DNA from: Lates calcarifer
Lineage: Eukaryota; Chordata; Actinopteri; Centropomidae
Assembly: GCF_001640805.2 (NCBI RefSeq)
Contig: NC_066855.1
Coordinates: 18,060,592 to 18,124,591 of the forward strand
DNA: 64,000 bases
Direction of reading: 5' to 3'
This document shows, piece after piece, positions 34,201 through 47,200 of the stretch (positions within the stretch are counted from its first letter, which is position 1; every line of letters starts with the position of its first letter). The notes under the pieces were generated by a model. That model saw nothing but the letters and a program-made list of their open reading frames with translations. It was not told the DNA's origin and searched no databases. The position numbers were made by a program, and so were the translations under genes.

Positions 34201-35073
34201 CCTCCTCTCATTCTTTTTCTTCTGCTGGCTTGAATCACCACAGTTGCACTGCCTTGCAAAATCTATAGTGAACCCACCTACAATGGTGTGAATATTCTAC
34301 AGCCATTACTTTGTGCAATTAAAATTTACCTCAGTTGAAAACTGAAATAAAAAATATCAACTGTCATTTTAAACATGTGAACAGGAGGAGGTGTGAGATC
34401 AAATCCACCAGCCCTACGATTAAAAGCCAAACCCAATCTGTCAACAAAACATATAAAATAATATTTGGATTAAAGCAGTTTGAATGTGCTTTGATATGAT
34501 GGATTGATTTCTGCACTTATCAAATGAGAACAGAGCTGTATGAAAACAAACATGAAAAGCCTGACTTCAGCTCTCCCTTCAACAATTAATTATTTACCTA
34601 ATTTATCAAGCAAAAAGTTGACAAATGCAGGGCACCCTCATAGCCGAATGGCTGGGACGCATACCACATGGGCCTAAGTGCCCTGAGCAGCTGGTCCCCG
34701 GATCGACTCCCGGACCGGACCTTTACTGCGTGTTATTCCCCCACTCTCTCTCTCCCTGTTTCCTGTCTCCTCTCCACTGTCCTGTCAAATGAAGGTGAAA
34801 AGCCCAAAAAAAATTAATAATAACTTTAAAAAAAAAGTTGCATGCACCTTCTGCTATTATAAATGGAAACAGAACATCTCTGGGTTTTGGACTAAGGATG
34901 CAATTCATTTTCTTTATCAATTTTATCTACAAAATGTCAGGAAGTTCATTTTTCTGATGAACAGTCCAGGCTCTTTATAAAGAGGAGGACAATAAACTGT
35001 CCAGCAGGAGGCGAGGATGGGTTTAGATACTGAATCTGCCCTATGAAAACCTGAGGTTCTCAGTAGAACTGAA

Positions 35074-35111
<38 letters not shown>

Positions 35112-38100
35112 TGGGGGGGGGGGGGCTCAGCCTATGAGGCATTCACTGTTGAACAGTGACATCCTTGTGGCAGACAGTAGAACTGCAGCCTGTCTATGTC
35201 CCTGTCTGTCGCCATCAGGGACGTTCCCAATGTCTTTAAGTGTGTCTCTGTCCATCCCTCATGAATAATGCATGATAAGATGGATGGATTAAAGAGAGGG
35301 AGAGAAGGGCAAAGAGAGAACAAGGGTAGGAAGGTATGAAAAAGGGTAGAAAGAGATGATGAGATGCAGAGGACAAGAAGAAGAGGGGGTATGAAAGAGT
35401 GAGGAAGCAAATGAAGAGGTAAACTGGACGAGAGAGCAAGCAGAGAGGAGAGAGAAAGAAATGAAGAGCGATGGAGAGTGTCCTCAACCACATGCAGCTG
35501 TTCTCAAGGAGGATTCACCTTGTGTTGGATGGAGGAAATCACTTGACTGCCAAATTTTTCTGTCAGCGTTATGCTTCCCTGACTACGACTTATAGGATGT
35601 CCCCACTGTGACACACACATACAAACAGACACACTTTTTTGGCACACAAAGTGCTGATTCACCCAAACACCCCTCTCCTTTCCTGCTGTCTTGTCACTGG
35701 CCCCCGGAGGCTCGTTAGACGAATAATATCACTTCATGCTGCATCATCAATTGGCTCAATTATTAAAATCATGACAATAATGAATAAACATGAGGTCGCA
35801 ATTTTAGGGCTGAGGGTAGTGAGCTGGTGGAAAAGGACTCATTTATTCTAAGTATTAGTACAACAATGGAACAGTAATGGAATTAATAGTGTCATCTCAT
35901 ACCACAGTGAATACCTCCCTCCTTTTACAATGTTTATAGTGGCATTATCATTTGCTGAAATCTTCTTTAATATGTATCCCAGACCCACCCCTTTATTTCT
36001 TCATTATTTTCTCCTTTGTTTCTGGTGTAACATTGGCATCCATTCATTCACTCAAGCTTCTAAAAACCCACAAATGAACCCATCAGGTAAAGAAAAATCA
36101 TCCTATGGTTGAAAAGCACAATGCCATAAATTATGTTATGGAATCCTAAGCAGTAATTCCTTTGTTTAAGGGTAACAAGCCAAAAAGGTTGGGAACTATC
36201 GATCTAGTCCACAGTCAGAGACAGAGACTAATGACAAACCAGCTGGTGATTCAGATTTATTAACTGTAACAGTTAAAGACCTTTAAGTCATAGGCTGTAG
36301 ACTACATCTGTGCACCATCCTGGACTTTAAACATCAATTACAGTGTTGACAGTGTTTGTAGTCTCTGGCTGAACCAGAGACCTGTTGCAGGAAAACAAGA
36401 GAAAATCAAACTTAGTGTAAGTAATCTAAATGGGATTTATTAACAGAGCAGCAGAGGAGGATTTAAGGTGCTGTAAAGGTGTTTAGTGTATCTCCAGTGG
36501 AGCCTAATGATCCAGAAAATGGCACTAAGGTCAGTATGTTAATCAATAATCAAAACCACCACAGTCCTTTTTCATGTTGGGACATGACTTCAGCTTCAGT
36601 CCGTCATGATGAGGGAATGAAGGGCGTCCTGAGTGATCTCATCTCCAGTGGTTTGACTGCTTCAATTGGCTGAACAAGCTGAAGTGAAGTGCACCTCATC
36701 TAATGCAGAATTTAAGAGCCATTTATAAGGACAATTTTAGCTCATCGCTGCCTCCTAATGAGCCTCTGGACTTTACTAGACTCATTTCAGTGTGAAGGAG
36801 AAGGTGTGACCTGTCCTCCAGGGAGCAGTGAATCATGGGTAAAACAGCTCCTGACAGCTGGTGTGGGGTGATAAGTTACTTGTGCCACGTCAGTTTCAGT
36901 CTTTAAGGTTTTAATAATCTGACTGGTTCGTTCAGTATTATAATCATTTATTTGATTAGTCTAATCAAGTTGTAAAGTTTATTCTTGACCTCGGAAAAAA
37001 GCTCAGCACAAGTACCTAGCCACATGAAATGAGTTGATGGTTTTCAAAACAGTGTCTGTGCTCAGCTGTAGCTAAAATGTCCTCTACACCTTTGTGAGAG
37101 GTGGCAGAGAGAATCAGGGGTCATATCACAGAAACTTCCTCATCTGCAAATCCTATCTTAACTGTTTGGTTACCATGGGAACTAGGGTTAGGACCTGACA
37201 CAGGTGAACAATTCCTACCTTAAGACAGGAGAAGTGTTTAAATAACTTCCCCTAAGTAGGAGAACTGTTAATCTGTCCTAAGTTTCATTTTCCCACCACT
37301 GAGCTAGTTGATTAGTTACTTGTTTAATCCAAACTGCTGCTCTTTTATTGCTTTTCCACAGCCAACAAAATCTCAACAGGTGGATATTATTCACTGAAAG
37401 TCTTACAGCAGACCCTAACAACGTGACGCTGTTTGATGACAAAACGCTCATTAGCAGATACAGGCTACCTGTAGGCCATGACCCTGCAGCTAGGAGCAGC
37501 TTTGGAGAGGCAAATCCAGTCACATGACGCACCTCCAGCTCTCCTTATAGCACACACAGCAGAGACTGGGTTGACCATCTCAGCCCATTCTCTCTCTTTC
37601 ATCTCCAGAGTTAACTCAGAAACACACATACGTAGCTATGATGGCAATGGTTTTTATCTTGATGTGGAGCTATTTCACCCCCTAGTGGCCAAAAATGAAC
37701 TAATACACCTTTGACATATTTAACCTATTTTAGCACAAAGGAAACAACAGAATTTCCTTTGTCAGATGGGTCGGAGAGGATCAGGTGAAAGGGAGGAATC
37801 AGAACACGGAGGAAGAGGAGATGAAGATAAAAAAAAAAAGTTGCTACCGTACCATGCTGTGTCATTGAAGTAAAGCACTAGTTTTTCCACTCCTGGGCGA
37901 GGGCAGAGAGGAGAGGCAGAAACACACACAGAGGACAGAGGGAGGACAGTTAAAGGAGAAAATTCACCAGAAGAACAACAAAACTCACTCAGATTTCTCA
38001 AGAGTTTTCAAGCAAAGACATCATTTCTTAGATGTACTGTGGGCCATGATCTGTCTGTCCTCAGCATGAGACAAGACAGAGGTGGATGGACTGTAATGGA

Positions 38101-41100
38101 GTCAGGAGATGTGGTTCAAAGATTTGGTTTGAAAAGGAAAGAAAGGAGGGAAGGAAACTGACAAACTAATCAAGACAGCGTGAAACAGAATTTAGGAAAA
38201 GATAAATAACCCCAGAATGAGCTGATTTCAGACAAGATTAATGAACATATCATGAAGAAATGATGAGGTTAAAAAAATCTAAATTAAAACTAACTGGAAG
38301 TGACAAACCTAAACTGACCAGCAGATCAAATTCATGTTTGACTTCAAGTTTCCTCTGAAGCTGCTTCACTAATGTACACTCCCATGAATAAGTTAAAATA
38401 ACCCTCAGTGTGACATAGAAACTTTTAATCTGGAGTTCTGATTCAGAGCCATCGCGTCTCAGCTGAGCGTAATTTTGAGAATAATATTCAAGTCATTTCA
38501 TGTTGGCAGAGCAGCTACGTTTCCGTTAAACACACCTCGTCTGACCTCTGACCTTTTGTTACTTTGAATGCTGGAGTTCTAGAAAATGAAGTTGATGCAC
38601 TGACATTCTGACTAAAAGATAGCCTAAAACAGTTTGGAGTGCTTCCTAGACTCAAATAGAGTTTGTTTGAGGTGTTTTTTGGATAGGGATACATGTAGAC
38701 ATAAAAATCCAAGAAATCTCCAAGGCACTCTCTTTTTAAACAATTAGAATGCCTTTACTACTATGGCATGGTCACATTAAATCTTAAAACTTAAAACAAA
38801 CAAACTCTGATGCCATTTGTTCTATGAGATCAGTTTGAAAGGCATCAGAGTTTGTTTTTAAGGTTTAATATGATCATGTCAGAATTATATGCTTTGTTTG
38901 ACATTTATATAATTTATTTAAAAAAACAGTGACCTTTGACACTGATGACCAAAATGTAATCAGTTCATCTTTGAGTCCAAGTGTGCGTGCCAAACTTGAA
39001 GAGATTCCTCTAGGGTGTTACCGAGATATAGTGTTCACAAGAATAGGTAGGATGGACAAACAACCCAAAAACGTTTCTGGTTTCAGCTTTACTTTCTTAC
39101 AGCCAGAAACATTTGTCTGTGGTAGAACAGTGAAGCCAGACCCAGTCAGTCTCTCAATCAGGCTGAGGTTTAAGTGAACAGTGCAGGGGATTCTTTGGTT
39201 TTCTCTTCGAGTCAAGAGGTTTTGATTCTACATACTGTACATGTCACTAAGACGTTATGGTATGCAAGAACCTTTATTGAAACAAAAATGATCTATCACA
39301 GTGATCAAGTCAAAAGCTCGGCAAAATACAGACCTAGTTTTTAGATAAAACATCTACAGAAATCATTAGGAAAGCAACAGAACCTTGACAACCAACTTGT
39401 CTAAACTAAATCAACTTGTTTTTCACAGCATTAACATTGCTGACATTCTACTTTTACCTGTGGCTCAACTTTGCTTGACAGCCAACAATTTTGTAACACA
39501 ATAGTTTTAACAAAACTCATGTTTCTGCTGCAAGAGGTGCTGATATAACCTGACTTTAAACCTGGTTCTGTGCAATATTTATTGGTTTCATTCAGTTTTC
39601 TTTACTATTTTACAACTATTTCAAGCAACAGATAATTACAAAAATAATGAGGAGGAGGAGGAAGATAAGGGAGAGATGAAGAAAAGAGTATGGCAGGTGG
39701 TATTTGGGGCCTATGGGGTGAGGTGGGGTGAGGAGGGGAGGTTATATGACTCACTTTTTCTAGCGAGGTGGGAGGGGATGCTGGGCCTTGGCCTCCCCCT
39801 GTAAGGCCTTGAGCGCTGATACTGCCAGGGTGGAGAGAGGAAAGGAACAGGAGGAAAAGCCTAAGGAGAGATAGAGGGAAAAGAGAGACAGAGAGAGAGA
39901 AGGGAAAGGATGCTGATTTATAACATTGAGAGAAAAAAGATGGAGAGAAGATGACAGAAGGACAAAGAGACAGACGAAAAGAAGCTGCAGGGGAGACACA
40001 ATTTTGATTCTGACGTTTGGCTTCTTAAAGGAAAAGTCCTGCATCCACAACACACACTGCATATTAGCAATATTTACAGCAACAGAAACCTCCTCAGGTC
40101 CCAGTTAGAGGCAGCTCCTTGAATTCTGAGGATCGCATTACCCAGAAACCCTTTCAGTAAACCCAGCCAGTTTGTGGAGGCTCAAATGACAGCAAGCAAA
40201 CAATAAGAAGAATTAATTATATAACCCAGAAAACACCATAAAAAAGTTATAAAATCTAGAGAGAAAAAAACAAGTTGGTTTTTAGAGCGTTTTATTTTCA
40301 TTTTCTTTTTTTTTTATGCATCACCTTCACTACTGAGGCACAAGTTTTAAGATTTTAATTTCTGCTAATTTTATTTTTTTCATTTATTTTATTTTTAATG
40401 TTTCTGAAATTTAAGGGTTATTGTTCATATTTGTTGTAGTTTTCTGCTAAATCCTGTTTATAATCCTGTTGTCTGTCTGTCTTTGGGACACAACAATATA
40501 CAATCGCTTGTGTGTAATAAGTGTGTGTGTGTGTGTGTGTGTCCTTACAGTGTGCTCTCTCCAGGGTGTCTGCGAGGCCACGCTCTCTCTCTCTGTCACC
40601 GTCGTCTGTGTGTGTCGATCCATCTTTCCTGTCATCTCCTGGCAGCGACACCTGCCTGTCGCTGTGGGAACAGTCTGCTCTCGTGCACACAGACACACAC
40701 ATACACAATTGAATTGAACAGCTGAATTCTGCTCCTTTACTCAAATCATCTGTATTGTATTTGCAATGTTTCAATCTAATAAACCCAAAGATATTATGGT
40801 AAAAAAAACAGTCACATCATCCATCCCTGCATGTTATCATGATGACATTAGCATGTTCACATGTGAACAGTTCGAATGTAAACGTGACAGTCAGAGATAG
40901 TGTAGAGAGACACAGACCAGCTGCAGTGTGAGTTGTGCGATGGTTCGGTCTCTGCTCCTCAGCTCCTCTCTGAGCTGCTGCACCTCCTGCAGGAGAGCCT
41001 GCACCTAAACACACATATATACAGCTGTTGAAGGCGGCCTGGGAGGTGTAGGTGAACACTTAAAGTATCAGAGGCAGCTGAGGCGGTTTGAAGGAGAGCT

Positions 41101-41256
41101 GGTAACTTAAACCACTGGCAGGCTGCCGCTGTGTCGATCTGAGGTGTGTAAATGAAGATTCTAAACCTGTGAGTCGGAGCTGTGGGACGAGTCATTGGCC
41201 TCAGGACTCAGAGTGTCTGTGGTCAGAGTGTCATCATCCACATCCTCCTCCTGAAC

Positions 41257-41290
<34 letters not shown>

Positions 41291-44200
41291 ACCAAGAGGA
41301 GAGAGCACATTAGTCAAGTTTTATCTGCTCTGCACTGGCCTCCTGTAACACTCCTCCTCCTTACACACAAAGCCCTCAGTAGGCTAAGACCAAGCTACAC
41401 TGCTAACTAACTGGTCTACTGGAGACTCCCAGCAACTGCCGAAAGAAAATCATGGATGCAGCCTTTGTCAGTTATGTCCTGAAGCTATGGAACACACACC
41501 CTGTAGATATCAGGGAAGTCAGCTCAATAAATATTTTTAAAAGTCAAAAACCTCTTCACTTCAGCCTTTAACTGGCCTTTTTGCTCTTTGCTTCACACGT
41601 ATGTACTGCTACACTTCTTATGTTCTTTATGTTATGCAATCTATGCATTCTATTTTCACCTTCATTTAATTTTTTATTAATATTATCATAAAGTGGGTTT
41701 CATTTTCCATCTTATTTTACATTAATTATGGCATTCTATTCCCTGTGTTCATTCTACATCTATTTTCATGTGAAGCTCTCTCATTTCTTCATTGCATGGC
41801 ACTTTAAGCTGCATTTTTTGTGAGATAGGTGCTATACAAACACAGTTTTGTTTTGTCTAGCTTATTCAACAAAAACTTCATAAGAAGATTATAAACTTTT
41901 GAACTTTTCACTTGAATTTTCTACACAGCAATGGTGACAGATTTGTGGAAACAGTCTGCCCTGTTGAGCTGACAAAACCTCTGGATCATCTGAAGGTGTG
42001 TGAAAGCAAAAATTAAGAGACAGACTCCACTATGTGGGTAATAAATGTTTCATTTGGATCCAAAAAGTTGTGTGTATCCTAAAGCTTTATGACCCCCAAT
42101 GAACCAAACGTCTTTCACACTGAGCTAAAAGTTTGTTCATATTAAAGTGTTAAAGTCTTCACCTGAATATTAGTCATAAAAGAAAAGCCACCAAGTTTTA
42201 ATCTACTTGTGCAATCTCTGTTGAAACTTTGTCTAAACCTTACAAATACATAAAAAGACATTAAAAACAAAGGGACTACACACATATCACACAGTTCTTT
42301 CTGCTCGTCTTCCTCCCCCCTCACCTGCAGCAGTAATCTCTGCAGGAACTCCAGCTGTGATCGGACAGCAGAACAGTCTTCAGCCAGTTCCTCCACGTCC
42401 AGACCCAAACCAGGAGTAAGAGGAGACAGGCAGGGAGACCTGAGAGGAAAGAGGAAAGACATATGGAAGGTGTTTACAGTGACAGCTCATCACAACACCT
42501 GGTAAATGCACACCAGTTTGTACCATAGATCTTTGGAAACGTCACATATTTCTGCAAGAGCTGATAAGACGGTTGTAGTGCATAGTGACACTGAAGATGT
42601 TTTGTGCTGAGTCACCTTGAAGGGCAGAGGTCCAGGATGAGGTCCCTGTCCTTAGTCGTGTCTGTCCTCTTATTCCCAGGATCCTCTGTCAGGTTATAAC
42701 ACTGGAAGTCACTGTGGGGACAACGGAAAAGCTCATGATCACAGTCAACATCAGCTACCAGTGTAAACAAGCTCAAAGCCACAATTTCTTATGACATCAC
42801 CTCCTCCTGTTCTTCAACCAGACTATCAAACAAAAACCAGATTGCATATGGATATGAAGTGTACCACAGTGTAACACATTCATGCTCCCTCCAGTTACAA
42901 ACCTATTATTTCTGCAGCTCTCTAACCTGCCCTGCAGCTCCACTAAACACAGCAATCCTTCAGTTTTCTAATGAGCTGACTTGTTGATCACACACTCATA
43001 CACCTATTGATCTGGTGCATCCACAACCTTCTCAAACTTCTCAACTCTGAAACAACCCTCTCTGACCTTTAGTGGGTGAACAGATAGCATTCATGCTGCT
43101 ATCAGAGAGAAAAGTGTTGCTCTTGGCTACCTTATTGCCCTACAGTGGCACTACAGAATACATGAGAAGATGCTAGAAATCAAGTGAAAGTCTGCTGAAA
43201 CTGTATGAAAGTGTATTCTGGCAAAATATGATGATAATCTGAATATTTATATATATATTTCAATTGTAAAGACTTTACACTCCCTAGAAACTTGCTGATA
43301 ATATTTCTGAGCAGTGTTTTATGCATAAAGACTCCAAAAATAAATATAATTCTGCAGGATAACTCAGGACGAGCATCTTCCCTCACCTTTCATTATCATT
43401 GTGGACATCCTGTGTTCCCCAGCAGAGCTGTCTCCTCCTCCACTGGGCCATGTGGGACATCCCGTCTCCATCTGCACAGTTCAGATTAGCAGCATGATCA
43501 AACAGGGCTTTCTTTTACAAATGACAAAGTTAATCTAGAGTACCAAAGCCCTGATAAACACCACAGACATATCACGTAATGTTCACTTTGTGCAGGACAC
43601 AAAAATGTTGTTTTCAAGCAGCAGCATATGAAGTTTATATTAAAACATCATGGAGAATTGGAAATTAAGGGAGTTACATTTGTGCAGGATAATGTTTTTT
43701 TACAAGAACTTTTTATTGATTAAACTATAAAAAGAACATGAAGCTAAACACTTTTAACTGCTGTTAACTAACCTGAACTGTTAACTCCTAGACTGAACTG
43801 TTAGCTTAACTGAACTGTTGTAGCTGCTAATTTAAATGTTAGCTAAAATTACTGGACCAAATCAATTTTAGTTCTTATAACGACAGTTAGTTAGCCTGAC
43901 ATAAACCATTTTAGTTCCTAAACTGGACTGTCAGGTAAACTGATTAGCAGCTAAACAAAAGCGTTAGCTAACCTCAACCAAAAAGCTTCTAAATTGAAAC
44001 CTTACCAAAAAAGAACCAAATGAATTGTGAATTGAACCTGAGGTAAAAAAGTTTTAGCTCCTAAATGGGACTGTTAATTTAACAGAAAAACTTTTCAGCA
44101 TCTAAAATGAACTGTTAGCAACGTGAAACTGAAAATGGTGAAAAAAGGAACAGTTTCATAAACTAATCCAGTCATTTCAGATATTTCTGCTGTATAAACC

Positions 44201-47200
44201 CAGTTTATTTTCTCAAGGCCGGTGTTGAGTAACTGACATTTGAAGCACTTCAAGGTAGAAATTAACAACATATTTTCTGTGGACATTAAACTGTTAAGGA
44301 GAGAAATTCTATAGCGCGTCCTAGCACCAAGCTAAAGTTAAAGATTACACCTGATATAAAACATTCAGCAGTTTAGAAATTGGTTCACTCTCAGGTTCTT
44401 GGACAGTTTGATATGAATTAGTTTATTATGGTGTTTTGCTTTAGTATTCCAAGTTCGCTGTAAAACGTTATAGTGCCTGGTTAATATAGAAAAAGGCTGT
44501 TGTTGGCTGATTATGTCACATGTAGTTCTTTTAAAACCTCGATGGAATCCATCATTTTACTTAATTATGACATATAACACACCACTGTGCAGTGAGGCAT
44601 CTTCTGCAAAGTCTGCATCCAACATGAGATCATCATCCTCCAGATCACAAGAGTCCAGGTTGTTCAAGATGTCCTGAAAGAGACAGAATAACACAGACAC
44701 ATTGTCTTTAATATACAGGCAAATGTGTATGATGCTTTAATAACTCTGCAGCTTTGTCACTCATGCCAATAAAACAAAGAAAATAAACGACAAAACAGCA
44801 CAAAATGATCAGCTTGAGAGAAGAGTGAGAGCTTCATTCTACAGCTGCCACTTTGACACTGCCAATTTAAGTCAGACTGAATAATGAGCAATTTAATTTT
44901 TCATTATCAAAAAATGAGAAATATTTTAGCATTTAATTACAACCGTCAGCTGCACCTGAACCAACTATTTTAGTTGCTGAACTGAATCAGACAGACACAC
45001 AGAGTGCAGCTCTTTTGGACCCCACACAAACTAAAATTCCTTGAACCAACATGTGGATAAAAGACTGAAAGACCTTTCCATCATTCTGTGAAGTTCCTCT
45101 GTGCCTGCTGCTCAATGGCAGCCTGAGGTTTTGCAGGTTTGTACAATGAAAGAAGGGGAGGGAGGGAGGGTAAGCGTTGAGTTGGAGATTTATTGTGAAA
45201 CTTTTAAGAGCCTGAAAAACAAAAACTTTATCACTTACCACTTAAGCATCATTATTGTTCTTTGTCTCCTTTATAGACACAGAGGACAGACTGTTTAACT
45301 AACTTGTTTCTGGAGGATGTTTTCACTTCATCAGGAGTTTAAAGCTGAAATTATAGATTTTTCTTTATATTATTCCTGATGTTCTGTTTCCTTATCTTTT
45401 CTCTTTCTTCATACTACAATGTGGACAGTATGTCTTCTTGAACCTGGGCCTTACTTACCATGTTTTTGGTAAATGATTGACAGGGTCAAAAAGTCTTTGG
45501 AATCTGTGCAGTATTGATCAAGAACAGTGTGCCAGGTCGCCACCAAAAGCTGTTGCAATGTAATCTAATGTACAATTGTTCATTCATTCATTCTTTCATT
45601 ATCTATACCACTTATCCTTAGGGGTCGCGGGGGGGGGGCCTGGAGCCAATCCCAGCTAACATTGAGCGAGAGGCAGGGTATACCCATTGCCAGTCTATCA
45701 TGTCTCTGGACTGTAGGAAGAGGCTGGAGTACCCAGAGAGAACCCACGCAGGCACAGGGACAACATGCAAACTCTACACAGTAAGGCCTCTGGAGAACAC
45801 TGAGGCAACAGTGCTAACCACTGCACCACCATGCCACCCATGGACTACTGTCCACAATGAAAATAATTTTATTGATAAAAACTAGGCTAGCATTAATAAG
45901 CATAGCTAGAACTGTTGTATATTTTTGGTCAAAAGACTAAATCCAATTCAGGTGCTAGGTTTACTGCTGTCAGGACGTGAGAGAAGAGAAGGATGAGTGG
46001 AGGGGAGGATGAAGTCAGGGAGAGTAAAGTGAACAAGACCAGGTCAAAACCTGGTTTACGTCTAGACTGTGTGAGGTCAGTGTGTGAAACTAAGGACGTA
46101 GTTGAAGACTGTTGTGAAGCTGCTGTGAATGACTAAAGCCTGCTCGAGACAGGCTTTAGTGAGACAGATGATGTAAGCTGCTAATTAGCATATTCATGAC
46201 ATCATCGTGTCATGTTTGTATTCAGTCTAATATCAGCTGGTTTCAGCTCTTCTTCAGTTTGCTTCTTTCATGTAATCTGAGCTCACATATACAGTATTTT
46301 AATGCAGCTGAATTCTTCATGAAGATGTTCTCATTTACATGTTTTTCTCTTTCTGTTAACCAGCAGTCACTTCCAAGCTGCTGCTGCTGCTGCTGCTGTA
46401 ATAAAATCCTGACTTCATAAACGAGACGTCGTCTGACAGAATCACCTATCATGAGTTAAAGACAGTAGCTGTGCTTTTGGCTCTATTTACTTGTGTACTG
46501 TGTGCTGTAAAATGATCGCTCAGAGAGAAAGTTTGAAGCTCAGTAGCGGCACGTCTGCGGAGGGAAAGCCCAACCTCACGCTTACAGGGCAACAGTGCAG
46601 GAAAGTAGCGTAGGTTTTGTCCAGAAAGTCTCAGCAAAGATGCCTGTGAATGCCTCCCTGATGATGACGTAATAGAAACTGTTTGCACCGATTCATTTTG
46701 AAAGAACAGCAGCCAATGAGGAAATGATTTGGTCAAGCTGAAAAAGAAAGGAGGTTGGGAAGAGAGGGAAGGAGAAAATGGAGAAGGGGTGAGAAGATAG
46801 GAGGAAAACAAGAAAGCACAAAAGAGAAGTAATTCGGGGGGGGGGAATTAGTAAAGAACAGGAGGAAAGCAAAGAAAAGGATAAGCCAGAAGAAGAAAGG
46901 TGAGGAAAAGAAAGAGAAGATATGAGGAGAAAAGTAGTAGAAAGGAAGATGATGACAGAAGAGGAGAAGGATGAGAGAAGATGAGGAAAAGGAGGAAAAG
47001 CGATAAGAGAGGAGGAGTAGGGAGCAGAAAGAGGAGATTAGGAGGTAATGTGTTGATGTGGATGGCTGCTCTCAGCCTCCGGGGACAGGCTGACTTTCTG
47101 CAGGTGTGTGTGTGTTTAAATGCAGTAGCTGCTCAGGGTGAACGTTTGGTTTCCTCTCAGGTCACTGTGCTGTGACTAAGCTTCCACAGGCAGGAAACAT

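Larger units (their letters stand above)
31239..37852 (-). other. ccser2 intron 14 (6.6 kb)
   Basis: Holds an A run at 33261-33281, a Tc1-like end, a tRNA-derived SINE (34631-34830), a GT/G-run (35076-35125) and a purine tract (35278-35490). No other phase-compatible exon was found. The 111-codon plus-strand frame at 33956-34291 shows no family motif. Confidence 0.6.

Noticed and set aside
33956..34291. 111-codon plus-strand frame
   Set aside because: No recognisable motif, no splice partners, antisense in ccser2 intron 14.
34631..34720. Functional tRNA gene
   Set aside because: Box A- and B-like sequences are present but the intervening text does not make a proper anticodon stem and acceptor ends do not pair; best read as a tRNA-derived SINE head.
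31239..39754. Direct splice of ccser2 exon 13 to exon 15
   Set aside because: Phases do not match (exon 13 leaves 1 base; exon 15 needs 2 with its best acceptor and 0 with its alternative), whereas inclusion of 37853-37892 restores the frame.
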